A DNA stretch of 64,000 bases. Source: Hemerocallis citrina. Its lineage: Eukaryota > Streptophyta > Magnoliopsida > Asparagales > Asphodelaceae. Location of the stretch: contig CM030366.1 in the NCBI GenBank assembly GCA_017893485.1, forward strand, positions 204,591,326 to 204,655,325, written 5' to 3'. The first letter of the stretch is position 1. Every line of letters starts with the position of its first letter. Shown piece by piece: positions 22,741 to 33,300 of this stretch. Both the position numbers and the translations under genes were made by a program. Below the pieces are notes generated by a model. It was not told the origin of the DNA. It ran no database searches and worked only from the letters and a program-made list of their open reading frames with translations.

Positions 22741-23056
22741 TTCCAGCATAAAATTGACTTGAAGAAACAACATTCTGCTGGTGCTATTGCTATTGTTACT
22801 GCTGCTGCTGCTTGTGTTGCCCATACAGCTGCTGCTACTGCTGCTCTTGCTGAGGATATGAAAATATTAGAATACAAGAAGGCTCCTCATCGAGAGCTGC
22901 AACGGCCGCTGAGAGCCTGAGAGTACATGGAGAGATGTAGAGATGGAGGATGAGCTTGCAAATGAATTGACAGGGGATTCAATAGCAGACTACGACATTG
23001 AAGCTACTAAAGAAGGAGAGTACTTGTCCTTGCTTGATTCTCTTCATAAACAATAA
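22741..23056 (+). pseudogene. Unidentified exon-like pieces inside hAT-1
   Basis: After a CTTCCAG acceptor-like site, 22747-22917 reads HKIDLKKQHSAGAIAIVTAAA followed by an Ala-rich tract and a stop. From about 22920 another frame gives WRDVEMEDELANELTGDS and IADYDIEATKEGEYLSLLDS before TAA at 23054. The second tract has the regularity of real protein. I do not recognise the family. Probably more captured host exons, or the end of the same captured gene. Confidence 0.4.
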
Positions 23057-23261
23057 GTCAACTTAAGTTAAAAATAAAGTCTTAGCTGCTGTAGTTTGTT
23101 AGATGCCAGATTAGCTCAGAAAACATTTGTAAATATTGGGATTGTAATATTGTATATGTATTTCAAAAGCTTCATCAATGACGTTTACATGATCAGCTTT
23201 CGCACCTTCATAACAAGGGTTTGGAGAATATGTTTGGAGTAATTGTGTCAGGTTAATATTT

Positions 23262-23490
23262 TTTCGAGCCAGGTTCGAGCTTGACTCGAGCTCGAGCTCG
23301 AGCTCGATTCAAGCTCGATTTGTAAACGAGCTTTAACGAGCCGAGCTCGAGCTTAGTCGAGCTTACACGAGCCGAGCTCGAGCTTCACTATTAGAGCTCG
23401 AAACGAGCTCGAGCCGAGCTCGAGCTCAATCAGAATGAATCGAGCCGAGCTCGAGCCTCACGATATTCGGCTCGGCTCGGCTCGTTTGCA
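23262..23490. repeat. hAT-1 right subterminal repeats
   Basis: Dense GAGCTCGAGCTCG, AAACGAGCTCGAGCC and GCCGAGCTCGAGC words up to the terminal inverted repeat, mirroring the left zone. 23057-23261 before it shows nothing recognisable. Confidence 0.85.
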
Positions 23491-23698
23491 GCCCTATCTG
23501 CTACGCTCTCAGGTTTTGGGATGGTGGTCCTTTGTCGTGATTTGGCCCTCAGTGTTGTTTATTGTTATTGTATTTCTTTTTTTCGTTAATTTCTGTTTTA
23601 CCTCTTGTAAAACCCTTGACGCTTGTATTGTATTATTAATGTTTTATTGATTAATATATTTTTGATGGCTGGAGCCTTTTGGCTCTATCCGATTCATC

Positions 23699-24266
23699 GT
23701 ATTTTAGGCGAGACAAAAATGTTTTTTTGGAGGTCAGGTAAATTTTTTTTTTTTTTTTTAACTTTCTTTATCTTAAAAAATATATACAATAGTCTAATGT
23801 CATTAACTAAAATATCTGAACTTTGTAGATAAGAGAAATGCTACCTATCTGTACCTTACAATATGTCTTCAAAATACGCCCTCAACAGCTAAAAGTAAAA
23901 AGATGCATTTTGAATTTTCATCTTACTACTTTTAACTGTGGAGAAGTGTTTTGAAGACAAATAGTAAGTTACCTATAGGTAGTGTTCCCTTAGCTATAAA
24001 GTTCAGATGCCATTAATTAGATACATTTAACTTTTTCTTTTTTGTTGCAAATGAAGTCTTTTAAAAATAGTTACCTGATCTATTTACCTGATCTCCAATA
24101 GTTACCTGATCTCCCATAAGGGGGGGGGGGGGGGGGGGGGGGGTTTGCAAATGAAGTCTTTTAAAAATAGTTACCTGATCTATTTACCTGATCTCCAATA
24201 AGAGGGAGAGGGAGGGGGGAGGGGGGGGGGAGCAATAGTTACCTGATCTCCAAGAAAACCTTTTCT
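23699..24266. mobile_element. palindromic MITE, copy C (right half) and copy D
   Basis: Starts with the second target duplication GTATTTTAGGCGAG of the ORF1-only LINE and continues the MITE centre (ACAAAAATGTTTTTTTGG), right arm (TACCTTACAATATGTCTTC) and then a further left arm (TTTTCATCTTACTACTTTTA, GAAGACAAATAGTAAG). Copy D is cut at 24266 by hAT-2. Confidence 0.7.
24044..24236. repeat. about 100-bp duplication with 24-base G run
   Basis: The tract from TGCAAATGAAGTC to ACCTGATCTCC occurs at 24044 and 24145. Between the copies stands an uninterrupted run of 24 G (24120-24143). After the second copy comes a G-rich run with A interruptions (24200-24231). Assembly length across such a G run is often unreliable. 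Confidence 0.85.
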
Positions 24267-24766
24267 AGGCCGGTGGGCTGAGCCGGGCCCCAACCTGGCG
24301 GGTTTGCCCAGGTAAGGGGCATGCCCGGGCCAAGTTGGGTCAAAACCTGGGCCAGTCCAAGTTGGGTTTGAGTTTCAAAAACTCAACCCAAATCGACCCG
24401 CGAACTCATACGGGTCAAACCCGGCCCAAGCCGGGCCAGTCCGGGTTGGCCCCTTTTTCTTTCTTTTTTTTTTTCCTTTTCTTTTTTCACTCCAAAAAAG
24501 ATATAAATGTAGAACATGTATAAGAAAGAGTGAAACAAAATTGTATATATTATTCATTTCAACTTGGAATAAGTTTTTACACCGATCAAATCAAATACAA
24601 ATACATGTAATAAAATCTGGAAAATCATACAAATTTATTGAATTACATATTTAAGGGGATAATCTATAATTTGAGAAAGAGTAGAGTTAGATTGAAGAGA
24701 AAATATTGGACTATTGTTATGCACCTCTACTTAACCTAAACCTAGAACCTCATCGCCCTAAATTCC

Positions 24767-25280
24767 TTACTCAGCTTCGACTTGATCTTCATGTGAGTTG
24801 CTTCCACTTGTTGAGGTGTCAATAACTTTTTCTTGAGTCCTATATTTAGCTTTCATCCAATCTTTGGTGCACACGAGTATCTCCAATGAATCTGGCTTCA
24901 GGTGATTCTTGTAATCGGTTAAGACCCTGCCACTTGAAGAAAAAGTACTTTCTGATGCAACTGTAGATGCAGGAGGGGTTAGTAGATCACTAGCCATATG
25001 TAAAAGAATTGGAAATAGAGCCATATTCTTTCCACCATTGTAACACTTCAATCATAGCACTAGAACTCTCACTATCCTGTGAATTATATCGGTTTAATTC
25101 ATTAGGTGCATTAGTCATAGGTTTTTTAGATTGAATACGAGCAAGTAAATTTATAGTGGCATCTTCTAATGTACTCTTACATTTACCTCTAGAAGAAGAA
25201 GATGAAGTTAATATACTAGTTTGTCGTGTTGTACCACTAGATGCATAAGTTCTATCATAAAAATCATAAAAATTATTCAA
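24767..25280 (-). pseudogene. hAT-2 transposase, C-terminal part (hATC)
   Basis: Two overlapping minus frames, 24990-25280 and 24767-25051. The first gives NNFYDFYDRTYAS and, near its end, VLQWWKEYG. The second gives [35 protein letters not shown] and LEILVCTKDWM, the hATC dimerisation domain. A frameshift near 25020 separates them, so the gene is dead. Confidence 0.85.
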
Positions 25281-26640
25281 TTTCTACTCTGAAGAGCCCT
25301 AGAGCGGGGGGGAACAGGGCTAATGACATTTTTCCAAAATATAACTTGAGTACAACAAAAAAAACAACACTAAGCTAGTAAATCAAAGAATAAGTTAATA
25401 AGCTAAGAAATCAAGCAATAAGTAAATAAAGCAATAAATGAAAGTATGTAAAGAGATGAGATTGTTAAGGTGGTTTGGCCAACACCCATCTACTTCTACC
25501 CCCAAGGCCTTCCTTCTTGGGCTTTCTATCAACTCAAAATATTGGCTAGAACCCCTAGCCACCAACACAAGAATGTTTTAGTACAAGTTGTAAAGATCTT
25601 TCTCAACCTAGAGATCTAAGCTTCTCAACACCAAGAAGCCACTATACCTAAAGAGAAAATCTCTCTTCACTCTCAACTCACTACAAACACTCTCTTAAAC
25701 AACGAGAAGATAAATATGAAATGAGTTTCTCTCAATAAAAACTCTGAAGGTCTAGAATCCAAAGCATGGGAGAGAGATTTGCAAGTTTAGAGCTTGAATC
25801 AAGTTTGCTTTTTGGGTTTATTTGAAGGTTGAAGATTAGGGCTTTTGGAGATGCAAGAGATGGTCATATAGTGTCTCAAAATTGGTTTTAATAGGGGAAC
25901 ATCAGATGTGCCCGTTGTGAATAAAGAGCCAATCAAAATTGGTCAAAGTGATAAAAGGAATATAGTCAATGGGGAAAAATCCGAACAGATATAACTTTGC
26001 AGTCGACCTGCTACATTCATGTGTATTGGAAGGCATTTGCGGTCGACCAATAATTTCATGTGTACTGGAAGCCATTTGCGGTCGACTGCACGGTCCGACC
26101 ACACATCCATGTTCATTTTCAAAATCCGAACAGATATAATTTTGCGGTAATACCATGTGGTCGACCGCTACTTTCATGTGTACTAGAACCCATTTGCGGT
26201 CGATCACACGGTCCGACCACACATCTATGTTTCTTTTCAAGTTGAAAATATGAAAGATATTTCTTCTGGATTGGCTAAAAACGTTTGTCTTGTAGTGGTG
26301 TATAGGATGAGAAATAATAGGCATGACTTTCTACAAGATATCCTATAGATTTATAAAGGGGTTAGAGCTCATGTCACTTGCAAATATTTCCTCCTTTACT
26401 TTGAACTTAACAAATTTACCTAGGAAATAAAATATGCACAAATGACTCAATCTTCAAGCTTCAACAATTAATCCTTTGAGTCTAAACACTTCAATCATCA
26501 AGGCCTCAATTCTTAATACATGCACCAAGCTTATTGTCTCTTTCGAAATCGTGCAGCCCTCCTATAAGCTCAACATGCACTCAAATATAATTGAAACATT
26601 AGTATTAAATGAAGCTTGACTTAATATCGGTTTTATCATA
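25281..26640. mobile_element. Unidentified insertion inside hAT-2
   Basis: This block separates two adjoining parts of the hAT-2 transposase. Near its ends are CCCTAGAG (25298) and its inverse complement CTCTAGGG (26661), which may be terminal repeats or chance. The content is non-coding; it includes GTCGACC-rich repeats (separate entry). No target duplication found. Superfamily unknown. Confidence 0.4.
25981..26240. repeat. 144-bp imperfect tandem repeat with GGTCGACC words
   Basis: CCGAACAGATATAA starts units at 25981 and 26125. Each unit has internal subrepeats of CATTTGCGGTCGACC and TTTCATGTGTACTGGAA. Part of the unidentified insert in hAT-2. Confidence 0.75.
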
Positions 26641-26646
26641 TCAAAA

Positions 26647-27060
26647 CTAGAATAATGAAACTCTAGGGCCAAAAAACCCAAATGTAGCTAAATAATCATT
26701 ACATTCATATTGAGAGTCTTCTCCAAGTAAAGTAAAAAATATTTCAAACAAACTCTTCGTACCTACTAACTTGATATGAGAATTCATTACATTAGCAATG
26801 CAATACAACATAGAAAGATGATTAAAATATTTCAAAATTTTAGCATAAGCAGGAATAACAATATGTCCAATGTAAGAATCCGAAATCATATATTGAAAAG
26901 TTTGCATCATAGTAATTATTGAAATAAATTACTGCTAGACGTTGAACCATAAGATTTTGAAATTTTCAAAGTTGCAGTCTTAAAAGATTCCAAAATTTTA
27001 AACAAACTTCTGCAAAATGCTAAGAAGTGGGAGTCATTTGAAAATCTTTCATATTTTTTG
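26647..27060 (-). pseudogene. hAT-2 transposase, middle part
   Basis: The minus frame 26647-26910 gives KILKYFNHLSMLYCIANVMNS and HIKLVGTKSLFEIFFTLLGE, matching the hAT segment just before hATC (usual form ...KYW...LPMLYCIA..MDPR.KL). Sequence up to 27060 continues in decayed frames. It should join the C-terminal part at 25280. Confidence 0.65.
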
Positions 27061-27115
27061 CAATACAAAAAATATTTATAACTGCTTTGTATTTAATAAC
27101 AACATTCAATAAGTC

Positions 27116-27527
27116 CTGATGTTGTGTGTGTTAGGATTGTGTCAGTTCCTCTTTGGGCATCATCAGCGCGGTATGCCCGTCTAGTGGTTTCAGCGCTCCT
27201 TCCAAGCTCCTTTCAGCAACCTCTCCAGCGCACCCTCCAAGCTTCTTTCAGCAACCTCTATCCCGTTGCGCAGCTTTCGGGTCCTGCTAGGTTGCCGAGT
27301 TTGGTCGCTTGTTTTCTTTCCACTGGCGGGTTCGACCTTCCCCCCACTCTACCAGGAAAGCGTTTATCCGGGAGAGCCATCTGGTTGCTTTTCTTGTGTG
27401 TGCTTTGGCACTTATTTTGCCTCTCTATTAGGCTGTATTGAGGCTATTTATTCTCAGCTGATTTGTATTTTTGGTCTGGGGTTTTGATATGGTTGGAGTC
27501 GTCACTCTATCCGGTACATCAAAAAAC
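27116..27527 (+). mobile_element. Short LINE insertion with 14-bp target duplication
   Basis: ACATTCAATAAGTC occurs at 27102-27115 and again at 27528-27541. The 412-bp insert ends GGTTGGAGTCGTCACTC, CTATCCGGTACATC and a short A tail, resembling the 3' end of the ORF1-only LINE at 23660-23698 (GGCTGGAGCC, GGCTCTATCCGATTCATC). It is a heavily 5'-truncated or internally deleted member of the same family. Open frames in it show no domain. Confidence 0.8.
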
Positions 27528-27541
27528 ACATTCAATAAGTC

Positions 27542-30164
27542 AAAAAGTAGAGTTCCATAGGTACGTGTTTAACAACTCTAGGAAACTAGTATGCCCCTAT
27601 GCAATATTGTACAGACTTTTAAAAATATATGAGGGGTTCTTTTTTGTTTGTTTGTTAATTGGCTACATTTACTCTAGAAAATCATACATAAAGGTTATTT
27701 TCAAAATAAACATGGTAACTGAGAGTTGAAACCTCGTTCACAATTCTTTAAAAAGTTCAGTAGAGCCCCTTATACATAAAACTTTTATCCTGTATATACA
27801 TTGTTTGATATTCCTATATTTGCTTAGGGAAAAAAGAATTTGATATTTCAACATTCAACAAATTGCAAGAGGCCACAATCTCTATACAAATGTAACCTGT
27901 TAAAGATAATCTAAATGTTGAGAAAATCTACATAAATTTGTATACAAATTCTCGAAGTCATTCTTATGTACAATGGTGCATAGATGTTAAATAAATAAAT
28001 AAATGATAACAAAGCAAAAACTACATAAAAAGTTCATCACAATTATTGTGTACAAATAAAGATTCTTGAAAGCAATAAATAGAAGCATCATCTTTATAGT
28101 TGTTATCTATCCATATCTTCAGTTAACTCTGTAACCAATAATGAAAAACAAATCAACTCTGTAACCAAGAATAAAAAACAATAGATTAATACAGACAAAT
28201 TAATATTTGTCAACTATGAATAAAAAGGAAGAACCACGATGACAAGTATGGAGAAGAATAATAAAGAGAACTCATTTCTCTTTGTAGGGATCTTGAGAGG
28301 GTTGATATGAAGATACAATCTATATCATTTTGTGTATATTTCGGCTATTCTCAACCCTAATTAATCTCAACCCCTCTATTTATAGGGAAAGAAAAAGAGG
28401 AGCATGGTGAGGCATCAACATATTCTAAATATATATTTTTCCTCTCCTCATTTATCTCCTATCATAGGAGGGTGTAATACTTCGAAATATATTATCAAGG
28501 ACATGACGTAAGATACTTAACTTGGGACAACCAACCCTAAAGGGTGGGCCACAAAGTTCGGTTTGCGATTGGCTCATGGACCCGGCCCACAATCCCAAAC
28601 CGACTAAACATAGACTTTGGAAAGGAGACAATGAGAATGTAATTGGTCTGCTTGGTTAATTGTCCACATACTTACATATGACGTTGAACAGCATATGGAG
28701 ATATACCATTCAAAGCTTCGTTGTCAATGTTTGATCGATCAATGAACTAGCTTATAGTTTCTTGAGGACCACAGAGAAAAATTAAATAAGATAAAATGGT
28801 TGACCTTGTGACTTCCCCCAATCCCTACCCATACTTTGGACCTAATACTCAGAGATAGAGAATGGTCCCAACTATAGAAAATCGTCAATAGTATTTGCAG
28901 ACCGTAACCTCTTCCAGGTGCGCCTTGGAGATCCAATCTTAGTGTCATATGGGGGTTGACATGAAAGTCTTTTATGTATTGCTCTGTATTCTCTATAAGT
29001 GATCTCCCAAAAAACATCAGGATGTGCCTGCTATTAATCTACAGATGTGCTTGCTGTTAATCTGGTCTCAAACCTGAGATCTCCCTTTAGTCATCACATA
29101 TTTTTTACAAATTAATCCTAGCGGCACAAATTTTTATTTTATATGAGCGACACTTTTGTAAATAATTGTGTCGTAAATAAATTTACACTTTGAGGGCAAT
29201 ATGGTAACTAACAGTTGAGTAAATAAATGATTAATATAACTCACACTTAAAAATGAATAGCTAAGATTAGATAGTTGAATGAATATTTACAAATTACAGA
29301 TTATTTACAAATGACTACCCCAACTCACCCATTATAATATTAGAGATAGAGAGAAGAGATTTTTTGAAAGCTGTAATCTTAAACTTTATGGACTTTAACA
29401 ATAATAAAGGTACAAAAACAGTAACCTATTCCTCTTATAACTGGCTTTCTAGCCGCAGGTGTACGCACACTGGTGTGCACATATGGAATTACAGCGAGCA
29501 TTCAGCAAAACCCAGCTGCAATATACTTTCCAAGTACTAAAAATACCAGAACCAGCAACAAAGTAAGAACAAAACCAGACACAATTAATGAAGCCACACC
29601 ATCAACACAAGAAACTCGTAAAGTGAAGACCACATAGCCCAACCAGGCTATCCTTCTCACCAAACAGTCCAACAGTCAAACTCAATTCCAGTCAAATTAC
29701 AGCCTATATGATAACATCAAAACTGGACTAAACACCAAAACTTGTAGTTATTCAAAACTTTCTATCTTGAGAACCATCCATAAGTGTGGGTAGTTGACCA
29801 GCCCCTACTCCAATATTGTTCCCACAATACTCTCTGGGCTTTTTGCTCATATGTATTATGCCTCCATTCTACTAGCAGTAATCGCAAGGCAATGAAAAAT
29901 GATCATGATATATAAATACACGTTATTAAATCTAAACTAAGTAGATAGTATTAAACTAGAACAAGAAGAACGAAGAGAGGGGCACTAAGTTGAGTGCAGG
30001 TAATGCTACACATTAAAATTACCCAAATACAGTGCAGCTTAATTGAATAAATGAGTTTTAAGTTTAACCATAATCATTTCCCAAGAAAAATAGTTTAACC
30101 ATGATCATCGCAAAATCAAATTTCCTCACTGTTGTTACTGTTGTTTGGAGTTGATTTTACTCTA
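27542..30164. other. Region without recognisable genes
   Basis: Probably decayed hAT-2 remainder at the left, then intergenic DNA 3' of BolA. A good plant TATA motif (CTATAAATAG, minus strand, near 28375) is preceded by no identifiable LTR and followed by no gene. A GACAC...GTGTC palindrome lies near 29148-29170. I see no coding with family resemblance. Confidence 0.5.
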
Positions 30165-30309
30165 TTATGTAGCTTCTGCAGGGGTTTTGGTAATCATCTG
30201 GTCAACTGCATGCACCGTGGTCTGTAGCTCCTCCGATATTGCTTTGTACACCATTCTCTGCCTATTCACTGCAGATTGTCCCTCGAATGCTGCTGAAACC
30301 ACATAGATG
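30165..30309 (-). CDS. BolA exon 3
   Basis: Acceptor GTGCAG at 30310-30315; stop TAA at 30165-30167. Codes residues 119 (last base) to 166, the second half of the BolA fold. Confidence 0.85.
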
Positions 30310-33300
30310 CTGCACGTGGGACATGAAACTGAATGTAAGCCACAGTGTTACTAGAAGGGGAAAAATTACGGAGGCCAGTAATAGAACAATTTTACATTTT
30401 TACAAAGAGATCCTACCAATGTATTTTCGACCAACGAAACAAAAGGCACAGTTTTTTTTTTAATTGGCCAACAGATCCCCGATATTACCACCTAAGTATA
30501 ATGTCTCCCTCGATACTGTTCCAGCAAGGAGGAACAAAGCCCTCATGCACTACATCTTTTTAAGATTTTCTTTCAATTTTAGAGTCAAAGCATATAGCAC
30601 TAACCCCAACAAGAAAAAATGGAGACCTTCAAAGAAATTTTCCTTTTGTGACAGTTGTGTCCATTTAAATCTAATTCCATGTTAGAATACTTACTCGACA
30701 TGTACATATGGTGTGTGTATCTAAAATGACCTGTGTAAATCTTGAATAGATGCACCCTCTGTTTAATCTTCTGGCTTATTGAACATAAGCATCTGTTAAA
30801 CACCTTCACTAACCAAGCCCCACAATCCCATCCATCCTATAAGGCCTCGTCCATGTTGCATACCACTAGGTCTAACAATTAAGACTACCCAAATTCATTA
30901 TATATATGTCTACAGTCTACTAGCCAGTGCAGAAAAACATACAGACTAGAAGAAGCTACACATATGATCCAGTGCCAAAGACAATGAAAAAAAACAGCCA
31001 TCAACCAGAATGCAGATGAAGTTGTCATGAAATGTGTCTTACCAGAATAAAACCAATTAAAAAGGAGACAAGCACTAACTCCTCCAGTCAGCAGAGGAAA
31101 GAAACTAACTGATTGTATAATTCTCTTCAATTCAAAGTGCCAATCTAGATAGACTTGAGGGACATGCAGTAAAGAGCTCTAAAAGATGGCCATAAATCTT
31201 TCTAGTGCATGCATAACTAATGCAACGGCCAACGGGCACCCTAAAGATCTATAACAACCATCCTGAACCATCATTCTATCAGAAAATTTCTATCCTACAA
31301 GGGGGAAATTTTAAAAAATACATAAGTGACAGCGCATATACTTATACTATATAACTACAGGACTATGTGTGTGTGTGTAATGTTCACTCTTAGGGGGTAT
31401 TTGTTTGATAAGAAAGACCATGGATTTTCTTTTTCTAGCATGCTACACCTACATTTCAACTAATTTTCTGTATTTCAAATACTTTGTGTGAGACGAGTGA
31501 AAATTTGTAAAATCTATGACAACTAATCAAAAATGCCAAAAACAAATAAAGGAAAGAGCATAATATCATTTGAACATGTGAGTCCACGTTGTTTGGCATG
31601 CAAACACTACAAAATAATTCGGAAAACCCGGCGTAACTACCCCGGTGTTTGGGTAGTTGCGCCGGGATAACCCCAACGTTTTCCAAATGCCAGCGGAGTT
31701 CCTAGGCTACCCCGACGTTGGTATCCGGGTATAAATATACCCAAAATTTCCAACCCTAGTTCACACATGATTCCCAAATTCCCTCTCTTTCCCTCTCTCC
31801 CCCGTTCACGCCCGCTGAAGCCCATCGTCTTTCGCAGTGCCGTCGATGTCCCCGTCGCCGCCTTCCCTGCATTGTCCCTTACTCTATCTCCAAATCCCCC
31901 ACCCTCAAATCAATTTCACTCCTCCCTCCCTCTACCCCGCACGCCCCCGTCGTCATCCAGAGACTCCGGCGATGCCCGACTTCCCCTCTCTTTCCTTCGC
32001 TGCCGCCACAAGTCGCCTCCCTCTCTCCTTCGCCCACTCGCAAAAAGGTATTATTTTTAACCCTAATTTTCTTTTCAAGGTCTCTAGCAATAACATGATG
32101 CAAGAAGATTATATGGCAGTTAAAAATCGAAGGAGTGGTCATGATGTTCAAATTTTTTGTAACTTTCCAGTTGAAATTGTGTACTTTGTGTGGTGTGAGT
32201 GTGTTAGTAGTTAATTGTACTATTTTCTGAAGTTTGAATGAGTTTGTGTACTTTGACTGTAATATGAAGTTTGAATGTGTTTAATTAATTAGCTAGTCAA
32301 CAGACTTGGAATTTTATAAACCCATATCATTTCTACATAATTTTGAATTGTTAATGAATAATATTTAAGGAAAAATGAATGATTTTGGAACACTATGATT
32401 AGAGAGCAAGTGGATTGTGTGTTCGACCTTGTCTTCAAAGTTTAAGGTACATCCTTTTCAGAACCTTTACCTGTATACTTTAGATATTGCCCACCACCTT
32501 GAACTTGTTCGCATAATGCTGCAAAAATTACACTGCAACGTGCTTATGCTATCATATAGAGGGTACGCATGAAAATTTAAGTATTTAACTTCTCAGATGT
32601 TCGTGTTTCTTATATTTACTCTGTGCCTATTGGAATTTTGATGTTACTCAAATGTTTTTATCAAATTAGATACGGGGCAAGTGATGGTTACCCATCTCAG
32701 GATGGCATTATAAAGGATGCTAAGGTTTGTAGAAGGGCCCTATGTTTCTCCTCTTCTTATATCGGTGTAATTCTTATTCATTTTATTTATTTTAATGTGC
32801 TCTGGTTGTTTGCTTCCTCTTTTTGCTAGGTAGCATTAGATTATCAAACTAAAAGAAGCTATACAGACACATCCACAATAGTTGTGTTTGGAAGGTCTCT
32901 GGGAGGTGCAGTTGGATCAGTGGTTATTAGAAACAATCCCGATAAGGTATTTATAGTTTTCTACAAGCAGATATTTCTCATTTCTAGTGATGTTCTACTT
33001 CGCTAGTGATTGTTTATAGTTGTTATATTGTACATATCCTGATTTAGTAGTGTGAGGATCAGTGGTTTCATTATCAAATATCATGCACCTATGAGGCAGG
33101 TGCTGCTCTTTTATAGTTTATGCGGATTACCAAATATTGTTATGAACATGCACATCAGTGAAAGCTAGTGAATACCTAATTTAGAGCTTGCTTTGAATAA
33201 AGTGATAATCAATTTTAGTTTGTCACTGCAAATTTTAGGCTCTTGTCACTGCAAATTTCTAGATGATAAGCTTTTATAACATCACTATGCTTTGAATTCA

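Larger units (their letters stand above)
17357..23496 (+). mobile_element. hAT DNA transposon with complete ends and uninterrupted transposase gene (hAT-1)
   Basis: Ends are TAGGGCTGCAAAC at the left and its exact inverse complement at the right. An 8-bp target duplication TCTGCTAC (17349-17356 and 23497-23504) is perfect. Total 6140 bp. Contents: subterminal GAGCTCGAGC-rich zones, a CT-rich leader (17640-18040), a three-exon transposase gene (18867-21197), then 2.3 kb of non-transposase DNA with an auxin-receptor exon and other exon-like pieces. Structure and 8-bp duplication are diagnostic of hAT. It inserted into the 3' part of the ORF1-only LINE. Confidence 0.95.
14980..23698 (+). mobile_element. 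ORF1-only LINE (L1-like, no ORF2), split by hAT-1
   Basis: A 14-bp target duplication GTATTTTAGGCGAG (14966-14979 and 23699-23712) brackets the element. Without the nested hAT it is about 2.57 kb: a 990-bp leader, one zinc-knuckle ORF1 (15970-17196), then only about 360 bp of 3' sequence. The 3' end folds as GGAGCC-TTTT-GGCTC and closes with CTATCCGATTCATC; a similar end occurs at 27505-27520. No endonuclease or RT is encoded, so movement would have depended on another LINE. Confidence 0.85.
24267..27700 (-). mobile_element. hAT DNA transposon, broken (hAT-2)
   Basis: The left end reads TAGGCCGGTGGGCTGAGCC, followed by 170 bases of CCGGGCC/GGCCCGG-rich subterminal repeats, the pattern of RICESLEEPER-like hAT ends. 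Transposase pieces lie on the minus strand at 24767-25280 and 26647-27060. An unknown insert separates them, and a truncated LINE interrupts upstream of the second. I could not find the other terminus or a target duplication, so the right limit is a guess. Confidence 0.7.

Noticed and set aside
28230..28650. Possible copia LTR on the minus strand with a CTATAAATAG box
   Set aside because: No TG...CA limits, partner copy, primer site or target duplication found.
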